NCBI RefSeq assembly: GCF_024721175.1
Contig: NZ_CP099399.1
Span: forward strand, 2,046,001 to 2,110,000
DNA: 64,000 nt
Direction: 5' to 3'
DNA from: Rhizobium sp. Pop5
GTDB taxonomy: Bacteria > Pseudomonadota > Alphaproteobacteria > Rhizobiales > Rhizobiaceae
The position numbers and the translations under genes were made by a program. The notes beneath the pieces are model-generated. The model saw nothing but the letters and a program-made list of their open reading frames with translations. It did no database searches and had not been told where the DNA came from. Below, piece by piece: positions 40,068 through 48,831 of this stretch. Position 1 is the stretch's first letter; each line of letters opens with the position of its first letter.

Positions 40068-40796
40068 TCAGATGTAGAGCGGCGCCATCTTGCGCCAGGC
40101 GCCGGCACGGTGGGCGCGACCGTCCCAGACATGCAGCTGATGGCGAATATTCTTCTCGCCGAGCAGCCGGCTGAGATAGCGGTTGTTGTCGAGGAAGGGA
40201 TCGGCATCGCCGATGGTGAGAACGATGTCGCGCTCGCGCAGCCTGTCGAGCCGCCAGTCCGAGCCGAGGCCGGGCAGGAAATGCGTCGGCGTGTGGAAAT
40301 AGACGCTGTCGTCGTAATAGCCGTCGAACAGGTCGCCAAAGGATTCCACCTTCATCGTCAGGTCGTAGCGTCCGGAAAAGGCGACGAGCTTGCGGAAGAG
40401 ATGCGGATGGCGAAAGAAGAGGCTCGCCGCCTGGAAGGCGCCGAGGCTGCACCCATGCACCATGGTGCAGTCATGCGGGTTCTTCGCCGCCATCAGCGGC
40501 AGCACCTCGTTGAGGATATAATCCTCGAGCGCCGCGTGCCGGCGGATGCGCTCGGCCGGATGATGGTGGAAACCGTAGAAACTGTCGGCGGCCAGGCCCT
40601 CGATGCAATAGAGCTGGATCTGGCCGGCCGAGAGCTTGTCGGCGAGGCTCGCCACCAGGCCGAGCTGTTCATATTCGAAAAAGCGCCCCTCCCGCGTCGG
40701 AAAGACCAGGACCTTGGCGCCGGCATGGCCGAACACCAGCAACTCCATGTCTCGATGCAACCGCTGGCTATACCAGCTCAGATATTCGCGGTTCAT
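40068..40796 (-). CDS. esterase-like alpha/beta hydrolase
   Basis: 242 aa, cytoplasmic. The nucleophile elbow HGCSLGAF gives Ser117; an acid is likely in TIGDADPFLDNN and a His in HVWDGRAHRAGAW. The pattern matches the putative-esterase (esterase D / antigen 85-like) family. It overlaps the upstream acetyl-xylan-esterase-like gene by ATGA, so the two form a coupled operon. The natural substrate is unknown. Confidence 0.82.
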   Translation of the reverse strand: MNREYLSWYSQRLHRDMELLVFGHAGAKVLVFPTREGRFFEYEQLGLVASLADKLSAGQIQLYCIEGLAADSFYGFHHHPAERIRRHAALEDYILNEVLPLMAAKNPHDCTMVHGCSLGAFQAASLFFRHPHLFRKLVAFSGRYDLTMKVESFGDLFDGYYDDSVYFHTPTHFLPGLGSDWRLDRLRERDIVLTIGDADPFLDNNRYLSRLLGEKNIRHQLHVWDGRAHRAGAWRKMAPLYI

Positions 40797-41752
40797 GACA
40801 CCCTGAAGAACTGTCCGATCTTGTCGCGGAGAACCGCCTCTTGCTCAGCACTTCCAGGGTAATCGAAATGACCGGCGTCCAGGATGAAGATTTCATTATA
40901 TTTCCGTATCGCATTTGCGACAGCGAACTGGCAGGGCGGCGCGACCGAAGGGTCGAAAAGCGCCACCGCCGTCAGCATCGGCACATCGATCCGCGTCGCC
41001 GCGGTCGCCGCATCGTAGAAGCGCAGCGTCTCCAGCACGTTGCCATGGTCGGCCTGATATTCCTGCACCGACTGCGCGCTGCCGACGGTCGGCAGTTTCA
41101 GCCGCAGCGGCTGGTGGCCGAAGCTCGGCAGCGCCAGATGGCCGCGATCGATGCGCTCGTCATAAGCGATCGCCATCGCCCCGACGCCGCCGCCGAAGCT
41201 GATGCCGCTATAGCCGATATGGCCGGAAAGCCAGGGATAGAGCGTAGCAAGCGTCGAGACCGCGAGCCAGATATCCTCGACGCAGCCGCCGATGATATAG
41301 GAATCCCGCTTATCGATATCGTGAAGCACATGCCAGGACGGGTTCTCGGAAATCGGCGGATGCCTGCTCAGCGACAGTCCGCGGCAGCAGGGAAAGATCA
41401 CCGCCGTTTCCTCGACCGGCAGATTGAAGTCAGGCTGATCCCGCCCGCCATACCCATGCCCGACGACGAGACCTCGCTTCACCCGCCCCTCACGCGGCAG
41501 CAAAAGCCAGCCGCCGATCTTGAACCCGCCAGTCGAGAGATAGACGAGGTCGAGCACGTGCCAGTCGGGATGGCTGAGCTTGCTGAGCGAAAGCGCCGGC
41601 TGCGGATCGACATCAAGCGCCTTCCGATACCGCGCCTCCCAGAACGCATCGAAACCCGCAGGCTCCTCCGGCGGTTCGACCGCGAGAAGCTCTTCGAGCC
41701 GCATGCCGTAGGTGGGGTCGAAGGCGAAGGGATGTATCTTGGGAATGGTCAT
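40793..41752 (-). CDS. acetyl xylan esterase-like hydrolase (AXE1 / CE7 family)
   Basis: 319 aa. FDAFWEARYRKAL near residue 35 is the CE7 N-terminal signature. GHGYGGRDQPDFNL and RGLSLS follow, then the nucleophile elbow GYSGISFGGG with Ser185, and the tail His in DAGHFDYPG. CE7 enzymes deacetylate short acetylated sugars and cephalosporins. Coupled by a 4 bp overlap with the esterase gene downstream, which suggests joint use on acylated plant carbohydrates. Confidence 0.8.
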   Translation of the reverse strand: MTIPKIHPFAFDPTYGMRLEELLAVEPPEEPAGFDAFWEARYRKALDVDPQPALSLSKLSHPDWHVLDLVYLSTGGFKIGGWLLLPREGRVKRGLVVGHGYGGRDQPDFNLPVEETAVIFPCCRGLSLSRHPPISENPSWHVLHDIDKRDSYIIGGCVEDIWLAVSTLATLYPWLSGHIGYSGISFGGGVGAMAIAYDERIDRGHLALPSFGHQPLRLKLPTVGSAQSVQEYQADHGNVLETLRFYDAATAATRIDVPMLTAVALFDPSVAPPCQFAVANAIRKYNEIFILDAGHFDYPGSAEQEAVLRDKIGQFFRVS

Positions 41753-41816
41753 CCGGGTTTTGTCGCGTGAAAGCCCCGATTGCGCAAGCCTTGCAGCTGC
41801 TTACCCCAGACGTGCG

Positions 41817-42596
41817 TCAGGCCGCAGCCCCCGCCGCCTCCAGGATCAGCTGCGTGATTTCATCCGGATGCGAGATCAGCGAGAGGTGGCTGGCCTTCAC
41901 TTCGATGGTCTTTGCGCCCATGCGCTTGGCCATGAAACGTTCGAGATCGGGATCGATCGTCCGGTCCTCGGTCGAAACCGCGTACCAGCTCGGCTTGGAG
42001 CGCCAGGCGGCCTGCGTGGTCTTGCCTGATAGCAGCGCCTTCTGGAACGGCTGCTGCACGGCATAGAGCACTTTTGCCTTGGCCTCCGGCAGGTCGCCGG
42101 CGAAATCTCTGAGGAAAGCGGCCTCGCTCAGGCGCCCTTCATCGCCGTCGAAGACGATGCCGGCCGAAGCCGGCGGCGTGGGATAAGTCTTGGCGAGCGC
42201 CGTATAATCCTCGCCCGCATCCGGCGCCCGCGCCGCGACGTAGACGAGCGCCGAAACATTCGAATGCATGCCGGCCTCGGTGACGAGCATTCCGGAAAAG
42301 GAATGTCCGACCAGAACCGTCGGTCCGTCCTGGCGGTCGAGCACGCGCGTGACGGCAGCAACGGCCTCCGGCAGCGTCGTCAGCGGGTTCTGCACGGCAG
42401 TCGCGTTGAGCCCTGCCGCCTGCAGGCGCGTGATCACCTCGGTCCAGCAGGAGCCGTCGGCAAACAGCCCGTGCGCCAGCACAATATTGCGCGCCTTAAC
42501 GGGTGCTGATGTCGCGGCCATGACGCGGGTGGAGAGAAGAGTGGCGGCAGTGCCGGCAACGAGGGCGGCCGAAAAAGCCCGTCTGTTCATCATCAT
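41817..42596 (-). CDS. exported alpha/beta hydrolase
   Basis: 259 aa from ATG 42596, chosen because GAGGAAACAG sits before it; a GTG five codons upstream overlaps that site. An Arg-Arg leader (MMMNRRAFSAALVAGTAATLL) precedes the hydrolase fold. It shows AHGLFADGSCW, nucleophile Ser99 in VGHSFSGM and a terminal His in VKASHLSLISHPDEI. It resembles the EstC/methylesterase-like hydrolases often annotated only by fold. Substrate unknown. Confidence 0.82.
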   Translation of the reverse strand: MMMNRRAFSAALVAGTAATLLSTRVMAATSAPVKARNIVLAHGLFADGSCWTEVITRLQAAGLNATAVQNPLTTLPEAVAAVTRVLDRQDGPTVLVGHSFSGMLVTEAGMHSNVSALVYVAARAPDAGEDYTALAKTYPTPPASAGIVFDGDEGRLSEAAFLRDFAGDLPEAKAKVLYAVQQPFQKALLSGKTTQAAWRSKPSWYAVSTEDRTIDPDLERFMAKRMGAKTIEVKASHLSLISHPDEITQLILEAAGAAA

Positions 42597-42715
42597 GATC
42601 TGTTTCCTCACGTGTTGAGAGACTGTTGAGAGGTCGAAAGCTGAACCCGGGAAAATCGGTTTGACCGATCACATCATCTCGGAACCGCCCATCTCCAGCG
42701 TGAGTTTGCGGCTCC

Positions 42716-43111
42716 TTACGGCACGGGGCAACGATATTTATAGGCAATCAAGGTGGTCATCAGTTCGTCGCCGCTGGCGTCGCGTATGCCGGGATTCTGT
42801 TCGAGGAATGTGCACAGCGTATTGCCGATCGTTTCCGCCGTCGTTCCCACTGGCACACATAGGTTTATACCGACGGAATTGGCAAAATAGGCCGAGCTGA
42901 CCATCTCCTTCGGCGCAGGAACGGCTTCGGTAAAGATGCGCCGGGCGAGATAATCGTCCCGGTTCCACTTGTCCAGCCAACCGGCAACATATCCGACGAC
43001 CAGCCGCCGGGAGCCGCTGCAATCGGAATAAAGCAGGTCGCCGGTTGAAAAGCCGGCGGGAATCTTTGCTGAAACCGTTGCCAACAAGGTGGCGATAAGA
43101 ATGCCCGACAT
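42716..43111 (-). CDS. Rap1a/Tai-domain exported protein
   Basis: 131 aa. A signal segment (MSGILIATLLATVSA) precedes CSGSRRLVVGYVAGWLDKW and NLCVPVGTTAETIGNTLCTFLEQNPGIRDASGDELMTTLIAYKYRCP, the pattern of the Rap1a/Tai immunity domain with paired cysteines. Known members neutralise type VI amidase effectors in the periplasm, yet no T6SS or effector gene is in the window, so this may be an orphan immunity protein or have another role. Confidence 0.72.
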   Translation of the reverse strand: MSGILIATLLATVSAKIPAGFSTGDLLYSDCSGSRRLVVGYVAGWLDKWNRDDYLARRIFTEAVPAPKEMVSSAYFANSVGINLCVPVGTTAETIGNTLCTFLEQNPGIRDASGDELMTTLIAYKYRCPVP

Positions 43112-43262
43112 AATCTCTCCCAAAGCTCGCAATAGAGCGGAGCTTTGATCGGAAAGGTGTCGGAACTTAGCTTTAAAAGTGTCATCTTTTCCACCGCAGT
43201 CGAAAGTTGCAGTCAGCGACCACCGGCGCTTTCTTCATGCGGAAATAGCTGCTTAAAGCTTG

Positions 43263-43280
43263 CGATTTAATCGGATGCGA
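43263..43280. promoter_or_regulatory. OhrR-type operator upstream of ohrR
   Basis: CGATTTAATCGGATGCGA lies 42 bp before the ohrR start. Nearly the same motif appears twice in front of ohr (47377-47393 and 47433-47450). Shared motif plus gene identity supports an OhrR binding site that gives autoregulation. Confidence 0.65.
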
Positions 43281-43321
43281 TATATATGTATCGGCAATCA
43301 ACAAGCCGGACGGATAGAGCC

Positions 43322-43828
43322 ATGCCTGCATCTAAAAGCGCAAAATCACCCGACATGCCTGCGCCCGCCTCCCCGCAAGCGGGCAAGGAGGACAGGAAGC
43401 TTTCGAACTTCCTCTGCTTCGCGGTCTATTCCGCCAATCTCGCCTTCGGCCGCGCCTATAAGCCGATCCTGGACGAGCTTGGCCTGACCTACACGCAATA
43501 TATCGCGCTGGTCGCCCTCTCCGAAGAGGAGAACCAGACGGTCAGCATGCTGGGAGAAAAGCTGTTCCTCGAATCCAATACGCTGACGCCGATCCTCAAG
43601 AAGCTGGAATCGACAGGCTATCTCACCCGCCATCGCGATCCCGCCGATGAACGGCAGGTCCGCGTGAGCCTGACGCCGGCCGGGCGCGATCTCCTCCTCG
43701 AGGTCGATCCCGACGGCACGCTGATTGCCGCCAGCGGCCTCGGCGATGATTTCCCCGTCGTGCAGCAGTCGGTGACGAGGCTGCGCGACAACCTGCTGCG
43801 GGCGCAGGCCGAACCGGAAAAGCCTTGA
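43322..43828 (+). CDS. ohrR: organic hydroperoxide resistance regulator OhrR (MarR family)
   Basis: 168 aa. After a short Pro/Ala-rich N-terminus, LSNFLCFAVYSANLAFGRAYKP holds the reactive Cys32 characteristic of OhrR. The winged helix follows (VSMLGEKLFLESNTLTPILKKLESTGYLTRHRDPADERQVRVSLT). Oxidation of the Cys by organic peroxides releases DNA and induces ohr. Its usual neighbour ohr is not adjacent but 3.1 kb downstream at 46947, sharing its operator. Confidence 0.88.
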   Translation: MPASKSAKSPDMPAPASPQAGKEDRKLSNFLCFAVYSANLAFGRAYKPILDELGLTYTQYIALVALSEEENQTVSMLGEKLFLESNTLTPILKKLESTGYLTRHRDPADERQVRVSLTPAGRDLLLEVDPDGTLIAASGLGDDFPVVQQSVTRLRDNLLRAQAEPEKP

Positions 43829-43893
43829 TGGCGGCAGCTGTCACAAGCTGGTGACATGCTTGCGGTGACGCATTTGCGCAGCGAGGAGACCAC

Positions 43894-44307
43894 ATGCCCG
43901 AGATCGCGATGGGTGCCTTGAGCCGCAACGGGATGCTACTTCTCGCAAGGCGGAGTTCAGAGCGCAGGATCTATCCGGACCGCTGGAGTCTCCCCGGCGG
44001 CCACATCGAGGATGGCGAAGACGCCGAGACGGCGATGCGCCGGGAATTGATGGAGGAAATAAGCGTCGCGCCGGAACGCTGGCAGCTCGCGGCAAAGTTC
44101 GTATCGCAAGCTCCGCCCGAGGCATCCGCCACCTTCCACGTCTATCACGTCGACCAATGGCAGGGATTGCCGCAGCTTGTCGGCGACGAACATACCGAAC
44201 TCAGATGGTTCACCGCCGCCGAAATCCAACAGGAAACCAAACTGGCGCCGCTCCAGCTCGGTGACTTACTCGCAAGCCTCGCCATACGAGGGAGCGACAA
44301 AAACTAA
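43894..44307 (+). CDS. Nudix hydrolase
   Basis: 137 aa. The Nudix box is complete: GGHIEDGEDAETAMRRELMEE followed by ISV. The short N-terminus and total length fit a MutT-like housecleaning enzyme that hydrolyses nucleoside diphosphate-linked substrates, such as oxidised nucleotides. Its position 65 bp after ohrR hints at a shared oxidative-stress role, but the substrate cannot be told. Confidence 0.88.
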   Translation: MPEIAMGALSRNGMLLLARRSSERRIYPDRWSLPGGHIEDGEDAETAMRRELMEEISVAPERWQLAAKFVSQAPPEASATFHVYHVDQWQGLPQLVGDEHTELRWFTAAEIQQETKLAPLQLGDLLASLAIRGSDKN

Positions 44308-44328
44308 AAGCGCGGCGCGCCTTCTGAT

Positions 44329-45630
44329 CTACTGGCGCAGCGGCCGGAATGCCGTCCTCAGCTCGGCAGTGAAAACCATCGGCTGTTCCCATGCGGCGAA
44401 GTGCCCGCCCTTCTCCAGCCTGTTGTAGTGAATGAGCTTCGGATAGGCCTTCTCCGCCCAGCTCTTCGGCGCCTGGTAGATCTCATCGGGAAAAGCGCTG
44501 ACGGCAACGGGGATCTTGATGCCCCTGGGGTCGAAGAACCCGCCGCTCGGATGATGCGCGTTTTCCCAATAGAGGCGCGCGGACGAGATTGCCGTGTTCG
44601 TCAGCCAGTAGAGCGTGACGTTGTCGAGGATATCGTCCTTCGTCAGCCCCTCGGTCTCTCCGTCGAAAACGCGCGCAATCATCCGGTAGCTGCGAATATC
44701 GTGGTCGAGCATCCAGGCGGCGAGTCCGACCGGCGAGTCGACGATCGCATAGAGCGTCTGCGGCCGGTTGTTCATCTCGATGGCGTAGCCGAGCCCATTC
44801 TTGTAGAAGTCGTCGAGCTGATCCCAGGCGCGTCTTTCGTCCGGCGAGAGATCGGCGGGCGGCATGGCCCCGGCAGCGAGCGCCTTGGCGATGTCGGCGG
44901 GAACGGTGGCGGCCATATTGGTGTGGATGCCGAGCAATCCCGGCGGTTGCTGCACCGCCATCAGTTCGGTGACCGCATTGCCCCAGTCGCCACCCTGCGC
45001 CACGAACTTGGTGTAGCCGAGACGCTGCATCAGCGCCGCCCAGGCATGCGCAATGCGAGGCGGGTTCCAGCTCCCCGATCCCGTCGATTTCGCTGAAAAG
45101 CCGTAGCCCGGCAAAGACGGGATCACCACGTGGAATGCGTCCTCTGCGCTGCCGCCATGCGCTGTCGGATCAGTGAGCGGTTCGATGATCTTCAACTGCT
45201 CGATGATGGAGCCCGGCCAACCATGCGTGACGATCAACGGCAGCGCGTTTTCATGCTTGGAGCGGACATGGATGAAGTGGATGTCCAGACCGTCGATCTC
45301 GGTGATGAACTGCGGGAAGGCATTGAGCCGCGCCTCCATCTTGCGCCAGTCGTAATCCGTCGCCCAATGCTTCGCGAGCTTCTGGATCGTCGAAAGCTGC
45401 ACGCCCTGGCTGTCGTCCGCGACCGTTTCCTTATCCGGCCAGCGGGTGGCGGCGACGCGCCGCCTGAGATCGTCGAGCTGGTCCTGAGGGAAGCTGACGC
45501 TGAAAGGGCGGATTTCCTCGCCGTTCGCCCACGCGCCGGGCACGCCGGCGACGAGGCTGACGGCTCCGGCTGCGGCGGTGGCAGCAAGCAGTTCGCGCCG
45601 CGTCGGCGAAAATGAAAATGTGGGGGACAT
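44329..45630 (-). CDS. exported epoxide hydrolase (EHN type), paralogue 2
   Basis: 433 aa with a leader PTRRELLAATAAAGAVSLVAG (twin-arginine-like). It closely matches the protein at 7212-8525 along its whole length. The EHN domain starts RPFSVSFPQDQLDDLRRR; HGWPGS is at 136-141, nucleophile Asp215 in QGGDWG, and His410 in KGGHFAAWE. It should hydrolyse an epoxide in the periplasm. The two copies differ enough to suggest different substrates. Single gene, converging on the Nudix gene. Confidence 0.88.
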   Translation of the reverse strand: MSPTFSFSPTRRELLAATAAAGAVSLVAGVPGAWANGEEIRPFSVSFPQDQLDDLRRRVAATRWPDKETVADDSQGVQLSTIQKLAKHWATDYDWRKMEARLNAFPQFITEIDGLDIHFIHVRSKHENALPLIVTHGWPGSIIEQLKIIEPLTDPTAHGGSAEDAFHVVIPSLPGYGFSAKSTGSGSWNPPRIAHAWAALMQRLGYTKFVAQGGDWGNAVTELMAVQQPPGLLGIHTNMAATVPADIAKALAAGAMPPADLSPDERRAWDQLDDFYKNGLGYAIEMNNRPQTLYAIVDSPVGLAAWMLDHDIRSYRMIARVFDGETEGLTKDDILDNVTLYWLTNTAISSARLYWENAHHPSGGFFDPRGIKIPVAVSAFPDEIYQAPKSWAEKAYPKLIHYNRLEKGGHFAAWEQPMVFTAELRTAFRPLRQ

Positions 45631-45765
45631 GACGCTCTCCTAGCGTTCGATCTACGTGGAAGGATACGAGGATCGACAGGCCGACCTCGTTGGTAACAGC
45701 AGGTCATTCGCGTCTGGCCGGGACTATGCTCCGGGGCAATCCGGCGGTCAATTGGCCCGGTCAGG

Positions 45766-46836
45766 CTATGCTTCTGCTGCCCTGACTGCTCTTTCAGGCT
45801 GGCGCGACGACATTGCTGCAAGCGCGCCCTCCTCCATCATCTCGGCCGCTTTCGCATAGCCGCCGCCCATTCCGTCCAGAAAATGCAGATGCGAATCCGG
45901 CCGGCCCGATGGCACCAGGCAGGTCATCAGCGCATGCGACTGGCGGTGCAGGCCGAAATCGATCTCGCCGCGCGCTCTTGCTGCGACGAGAATGGCTTCG
46001 ACGCTGTCGATCTCTTCCGGCGTGCAGTCCAGCGTCAGGCGCAGACCGTCGTCGAACTTGCGGAAATCCGAATGGGAGGCGACTTCCGCCCAGCCGTCCG
46101 CACTGACCTGCCTCGCACTGTTCCTCGGGATAGCATTATCCCGCGAAAGCGGATGTGACCGGCGCGGCGCGGCATCGAAAACCTGAAGCACGCGCCTGGC
46201 GAGCGCCGCGAAAACCTCGGGGCTGGTATCGTCGCGGGGTTCGACCAGCAGCGACAGGATCTCGCCCCGCCGGCTGGCGAACGGCGCCCAATCGCAGCTC
46301 AGGCCCGTCAGGTCAGGCTTCGTCGCATAGCGGCCGGGCTTGACCAGATAGCGGCCGTTCTTGATCTGCTGCTCGGCCCATTTCAGCCCGCCACCGGCAA
46401 ACATCGCATAGGTCGCGTTCTCGGAAGCGGCATAACGCGCGATCTTCACATCGCGCCCGCCGGCACGAATATCGCGCACGGTGACCAGCCCGACACGAAG
46501 GTCAAGATGAAGATCGCTCCTGGCAAACTCCGCCACATCACGCAATGCCGACGTCGCGGCCATCAGGCCGCCCGGCGGCAGGGCGAAGGCCGCTCCGTCT
46601 CCGCGAAACACGAACGGGAAATCGAAGGAGCCCCAGGCATTGCCGAGTGCCGCGATGATAGAGGCGCCGGCATAGTTGACGTCTTCATAGCGCCCTGCCC
46701 CGATTGCCGCGGTCGAGCTGACGACGTCGGTGATGCCGATCAGCCAATCCTCGGGCAGCGGCTCATAGACATCGGGATCGAGCAGAAGCGAAAACTCGTC
46801 ATAGGCCGGGTGCGGCTCCGCATGGCTGCTGGTCAT
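45766..46836 (-). CDS. DUF3095 protein, class III nucleotidyl-cyclase-like
   Basis: 356 aa, soluble. ITDVVSSTAAIGAGRYEDVNYAG and FPFVFRGDGAAFALP look like the metal-binding Asp segments of class III adenylate/guanylate cyclases, and DUF3095 is regarded as distantly related to that fold. The C-terminal half (RLTLDCTPEEIDSVEAIL, HALMTCLVPS) is family-specific. Cyclase activity has not been shown. Located next to ohr on the same strand with a 110 bp gap. Confidence 0.78.
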   Translation of the reverse strand: MTSSHAEPHPAYDEFSLLLDPDVYEPLPEDWLIGITDVVSSTAAIGAGRYEDVNYAGASIIAALGNAWGSFDFPFVFRGDGAAFALPPGGLMAATSALRDVAEFARSDLHLDLRVGLVTVRDIRAGGRDVKIARYAASENATYAMFAGGGLKWAEQQIKNGRYLVKPGRYATKPDLTGLSCDWAPFASRRGEILSLLVEPRDDTSPEVFAALARRVLQVFDAAPRRSHPLSRDNAIPRNSARQVSADGWAEVASHSDFRKFDDGLRLTLDCTPEEIDSVEAILVAARARGEIDFGLHRQSHALMTCLVPSGRPDSHLHFLDGMGGGYAKAAEMMEEGALAAMSSRQPERAVRAAEA

Positions 46837-46946
46837 GGCATGGTCTCCGGATCGGCAGGGTTGCGATGCCCGTTCGGGAACGGGTCTGCCGGCCGATCGG
46901 CAGACCCCCGCTTCGAAGATGACGGCGACGACGCCGGCCCTTCCGT

Positions 46947-47342
46947 TCAGACGAGCCTGGTCTCGACGTCGATATTGCCGCGCGTCGCCTTCGAATAAGG
47001 GCAGATCTCGTGGGCTGCGTGGATCAGTTCCTCGGCGACGTCGCGCTCGATGCCGGCCAGGCTGACATTGAAGCGTGCGCGCAGGAAGAAGGAGCCGTTG
47101 TCGGCGTTGAGAGTGATCTCGGCATCGACCTCGGGACCGGCCGGCAGGGTCACCTTGCGCTGAGACGCGGCAAGCTCGATGGCGCCGATATAGCAGGCGG
47201 ACCAGGCGGCGCCGAACAGGTTCTCGGCAGCCGGATGCGGTTGCGGCAGCTTGATGTCGAGCATGCCGTCGCTGCTGCGTGCATAGCCGTCGCGGCCGCC
47301 GGCGATGTGGGTCTTGCCAGTGAAAAGAAGCTTCTCGGTCAT
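46947..47342 (-). CDS. ohr: organic hydroperoxide reductase Ohr
   Basis: 131 aa OsmC/Ohr-fold enzyme. Catalytic Cys50 lies in AAWSACYIGAIELAA and the resolving Cys114 in HEICPYSKATRGNIDV; the conserved Arg is in GGRDGYARSSDG. It reduces fatty-acid and other organic hydroperoxides with lipoylated dihydrolipoamide. Two OhrR-type motifs lie upstream. The regulator gene ohrR is at 43322. Confidence 0.92.
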   Translation of the reverse strand: MTEKLLFTGKTHIAGGRDGYARSSDGMLDIKLPQPHPAAENLFGAAWSACYIGAIELAASQRKVTLPAGPEVDAEITLNADNGSFFLRARFNVSLAGIERDVAEELIHAAHEICPYSKATRGNIDVETRLV

Positions 47343-47376
47343 GGTGGTATCCTCTAGGTTTGATTTACAGCGTATC

Positions 47377-47393
47377 CGATCTAATCGGATGCG
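47377..47393. promoter_or_regulatory. OhrR-type operator 1 upstream of ohr
   Basis: CGATCTAATCGGATGCG, inside the perfect dyad ATCCGAT-CTA-ATCGGAT (47374-47390), 32 bp before the ohr start codon. Same motif as at 43263. Confidence 0.7.
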
Positions 47394-47432
47394 TGTTAAA
47401 TATTCCTAATGGCTCTCGCTGTCAACACCATT

Positions 47433-47450
47433 CGATTTAATCGGATACGA
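47433..47450. promoter_or_regulatory. OhrR-type operator 2 upstream of ohr
   Basis: CGATTTAATCGGATACGA, 56 bp from operator 1, close to the 3' end of the MFS gene. It differs from the ohrR operator at a single base. Two spaced sites suggest cooperative repression. Confidence 0.65.
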
Positions 47451-47492
47451 TTTATTTCAATTCAAAAGCCACCCCGGCCACCGGGCTGCAGA

Positions 47493-48689
47493 TCACAGGC
47501 TCGCAGGTTGCACAGGACGGGCAGCCCGGGTTCCGAGAAGAACCAATGGAACCGCCAAGGCATAGATGGCGACGACGGAGAGCCAGATGGCGCCGGGCCA
47601 CGCCTGCTGGACGGCGAGATAGAATGTCGAGAAGGCCAGCGGGCCGATGATCGAGGCCAGGCTGACGGCCGACGTCAGCACGCCCTGGAGTTGGCCCTGG
47701 CGGGCCGGATCGACCTGCCGGCTCGCGAAAGCCTGGAACGCCGGCGTGCCGATGCCGCCGAGCGCGAAGACCGGCATGATCGCGAACACGATCCAGCCCT
47801 GGCTGGCAAAGGCCATGGCGAGGAGAGCAAGGCAGGCGCAGGCGATGCCGACGACAACAGCCCCGCGTTCGCCGAGCCGTTTGCTGGCCGGGCCGGGCAA
47901 TAGCGCCTGCACCACCGTCTGGCATATGCCGAAGGCGCCCAAGGAAAGGCCGATCCAGAGGCCGTTCCAGTGGAAGGTGTCGAAACCCCACAAGGCCCAG
48001 CAGGTGCCATAGGCTTCGCCGGTGGCGCTCAGGATGAAAAACACGAGGATGATGGGCAGAAGCCCCTTCATCGACAGGATCCAGCGCAGCGGCCGCAGCG
48101 GATTGAGTGCCGCAAGGTCGATCCTCTCGCGAGCCGGCGTGCGGGACTCCGGCAGGATGAAGAAGGCAAGCAGCATGTTGCATGCGTTCAGCACGGCGGC
48201 GGCGATGAAGGGGAGCCGCAACCACTGATCACCGAGCAGCCCGCCGAGCACCGGGCCGATGATGAAACCGATGCCGAACGTCGCGTTGAACAAGCCGAAA
48301 CGGCGGGCTCGCCTGTCCTCGGCCGATATGTCGGTGATGTAGGCCATGGCGACGGAGACGTTGGCGCTGGTGAGCCCGGCGACGGCGCGGCCGAGCAGCA
48401 GCATCCAAAGCTCAGGCGCAAACGCCATGACGAGATAGTTGATCGCAGCGCCGCCAAGCGAAATCAGCAGCACGGGACGCCGGCCGAGATTATCGCTCAA
48501 AGCGCCGAGCACCGGCGCGAAGATGAACTGCATCAGCGCGTAGAGCGCCGTCATGATCCCGATGTAGGGAGCGATATTCCCGGCATGGGTCACCTCCTGG
48601 AGAAGCCGCGGGAGAATGGGAAAAATGAGCCCTATGCCTGCGGCGTCGAGGCCGATTGCGGTGAAAATAACAATGAGGGGTTTGTTCAT
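47493..48689 (-). CDS. MFS tetracycline-type exporter (TetA family)
   Basis: 398 aa from ATG 48689, twelve hydrophobic segments. Motif A appears as GALSDNLGRRPVLLISL after TM2, FGIGFIIGPVLGGLLGD is the TM5 antiporter motif, and the N-terminus IGLDAAGIGLIFPILPRLL is that of TetA proteins. It may export tetracyclines or another antibiotic or plant phenolic. A TetR gene lies divergently 142 bp away with two operator-like palindromes between. Confidence 0.88.
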   Translation of the reverse strand: MNKPLIVIFTAIGLDAAGIGLIFPILPRLLQEVTHAGNIAPYIGIMTALYALMQFIFAPVLGALSDNLGRRPVLLISLGGAAINYLVMAFAPELWMLLLGRAVAGLTSANVSVAMAYITDISAEDRRARRFGLFNATFGIGFIIGPVLGGLLGDQWLRLPFIAAAVLNACNMLLAFFILPESRTPARERIDLAALNPLRPLRWILSMKGLLPIILVFFILSATGEAYGTCWALWGFDTFHWNGLWIGLSLGAFGICQTVVQALLPGPASKRLGERGAVVVGIACACLALLAMAFASQGWIVFAIMPVFALGGIGTPAFQAFASRQVDPARQGQLQGVLTSAVSLASIIGPLAFSTFYLAVQQAWPGAIWLSVVAIYALAVPLVLLGTRAARPVQPASL

Positions 48690-48745
48690 GAGCGCGTCCT
48701 TTCGGCTGTGGCGCTCGTAGCGCCGATATATACCGAGTTTAAATA

Positions 48746-48758
48746 TGTACTGAGTACA
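48746..48758. promoter_or_regulatory. TetR-type operator 1
   Basis: Perfect 13-bp palindrome TGTACTGAGTACA within AAATATGTACTGAGTACAGT, between the divergent tetA-like and tetR-like genes. A second, slightly altered copy follows 50 bp later. Confidence 0.7.
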
Positions 48759-48795
48759 GTCATATGCCGACACCAGAGGAAGTCAACGTTAAATG

Positions 48796-48808
48796 TGTAC
48801 TGAGTATA
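48796..48808. promoter_or_regulatory. TetR-type operator 2
   Basis: TGTACTGAGTATA, one base different from operator 1. It covers the first in-frame ATG of the regulator (48793), which supports the later start at 48832. Confidence 0.65.
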
Positions 48809-48831
48809 AAATTCCTGCTATCGAGTCCGGC

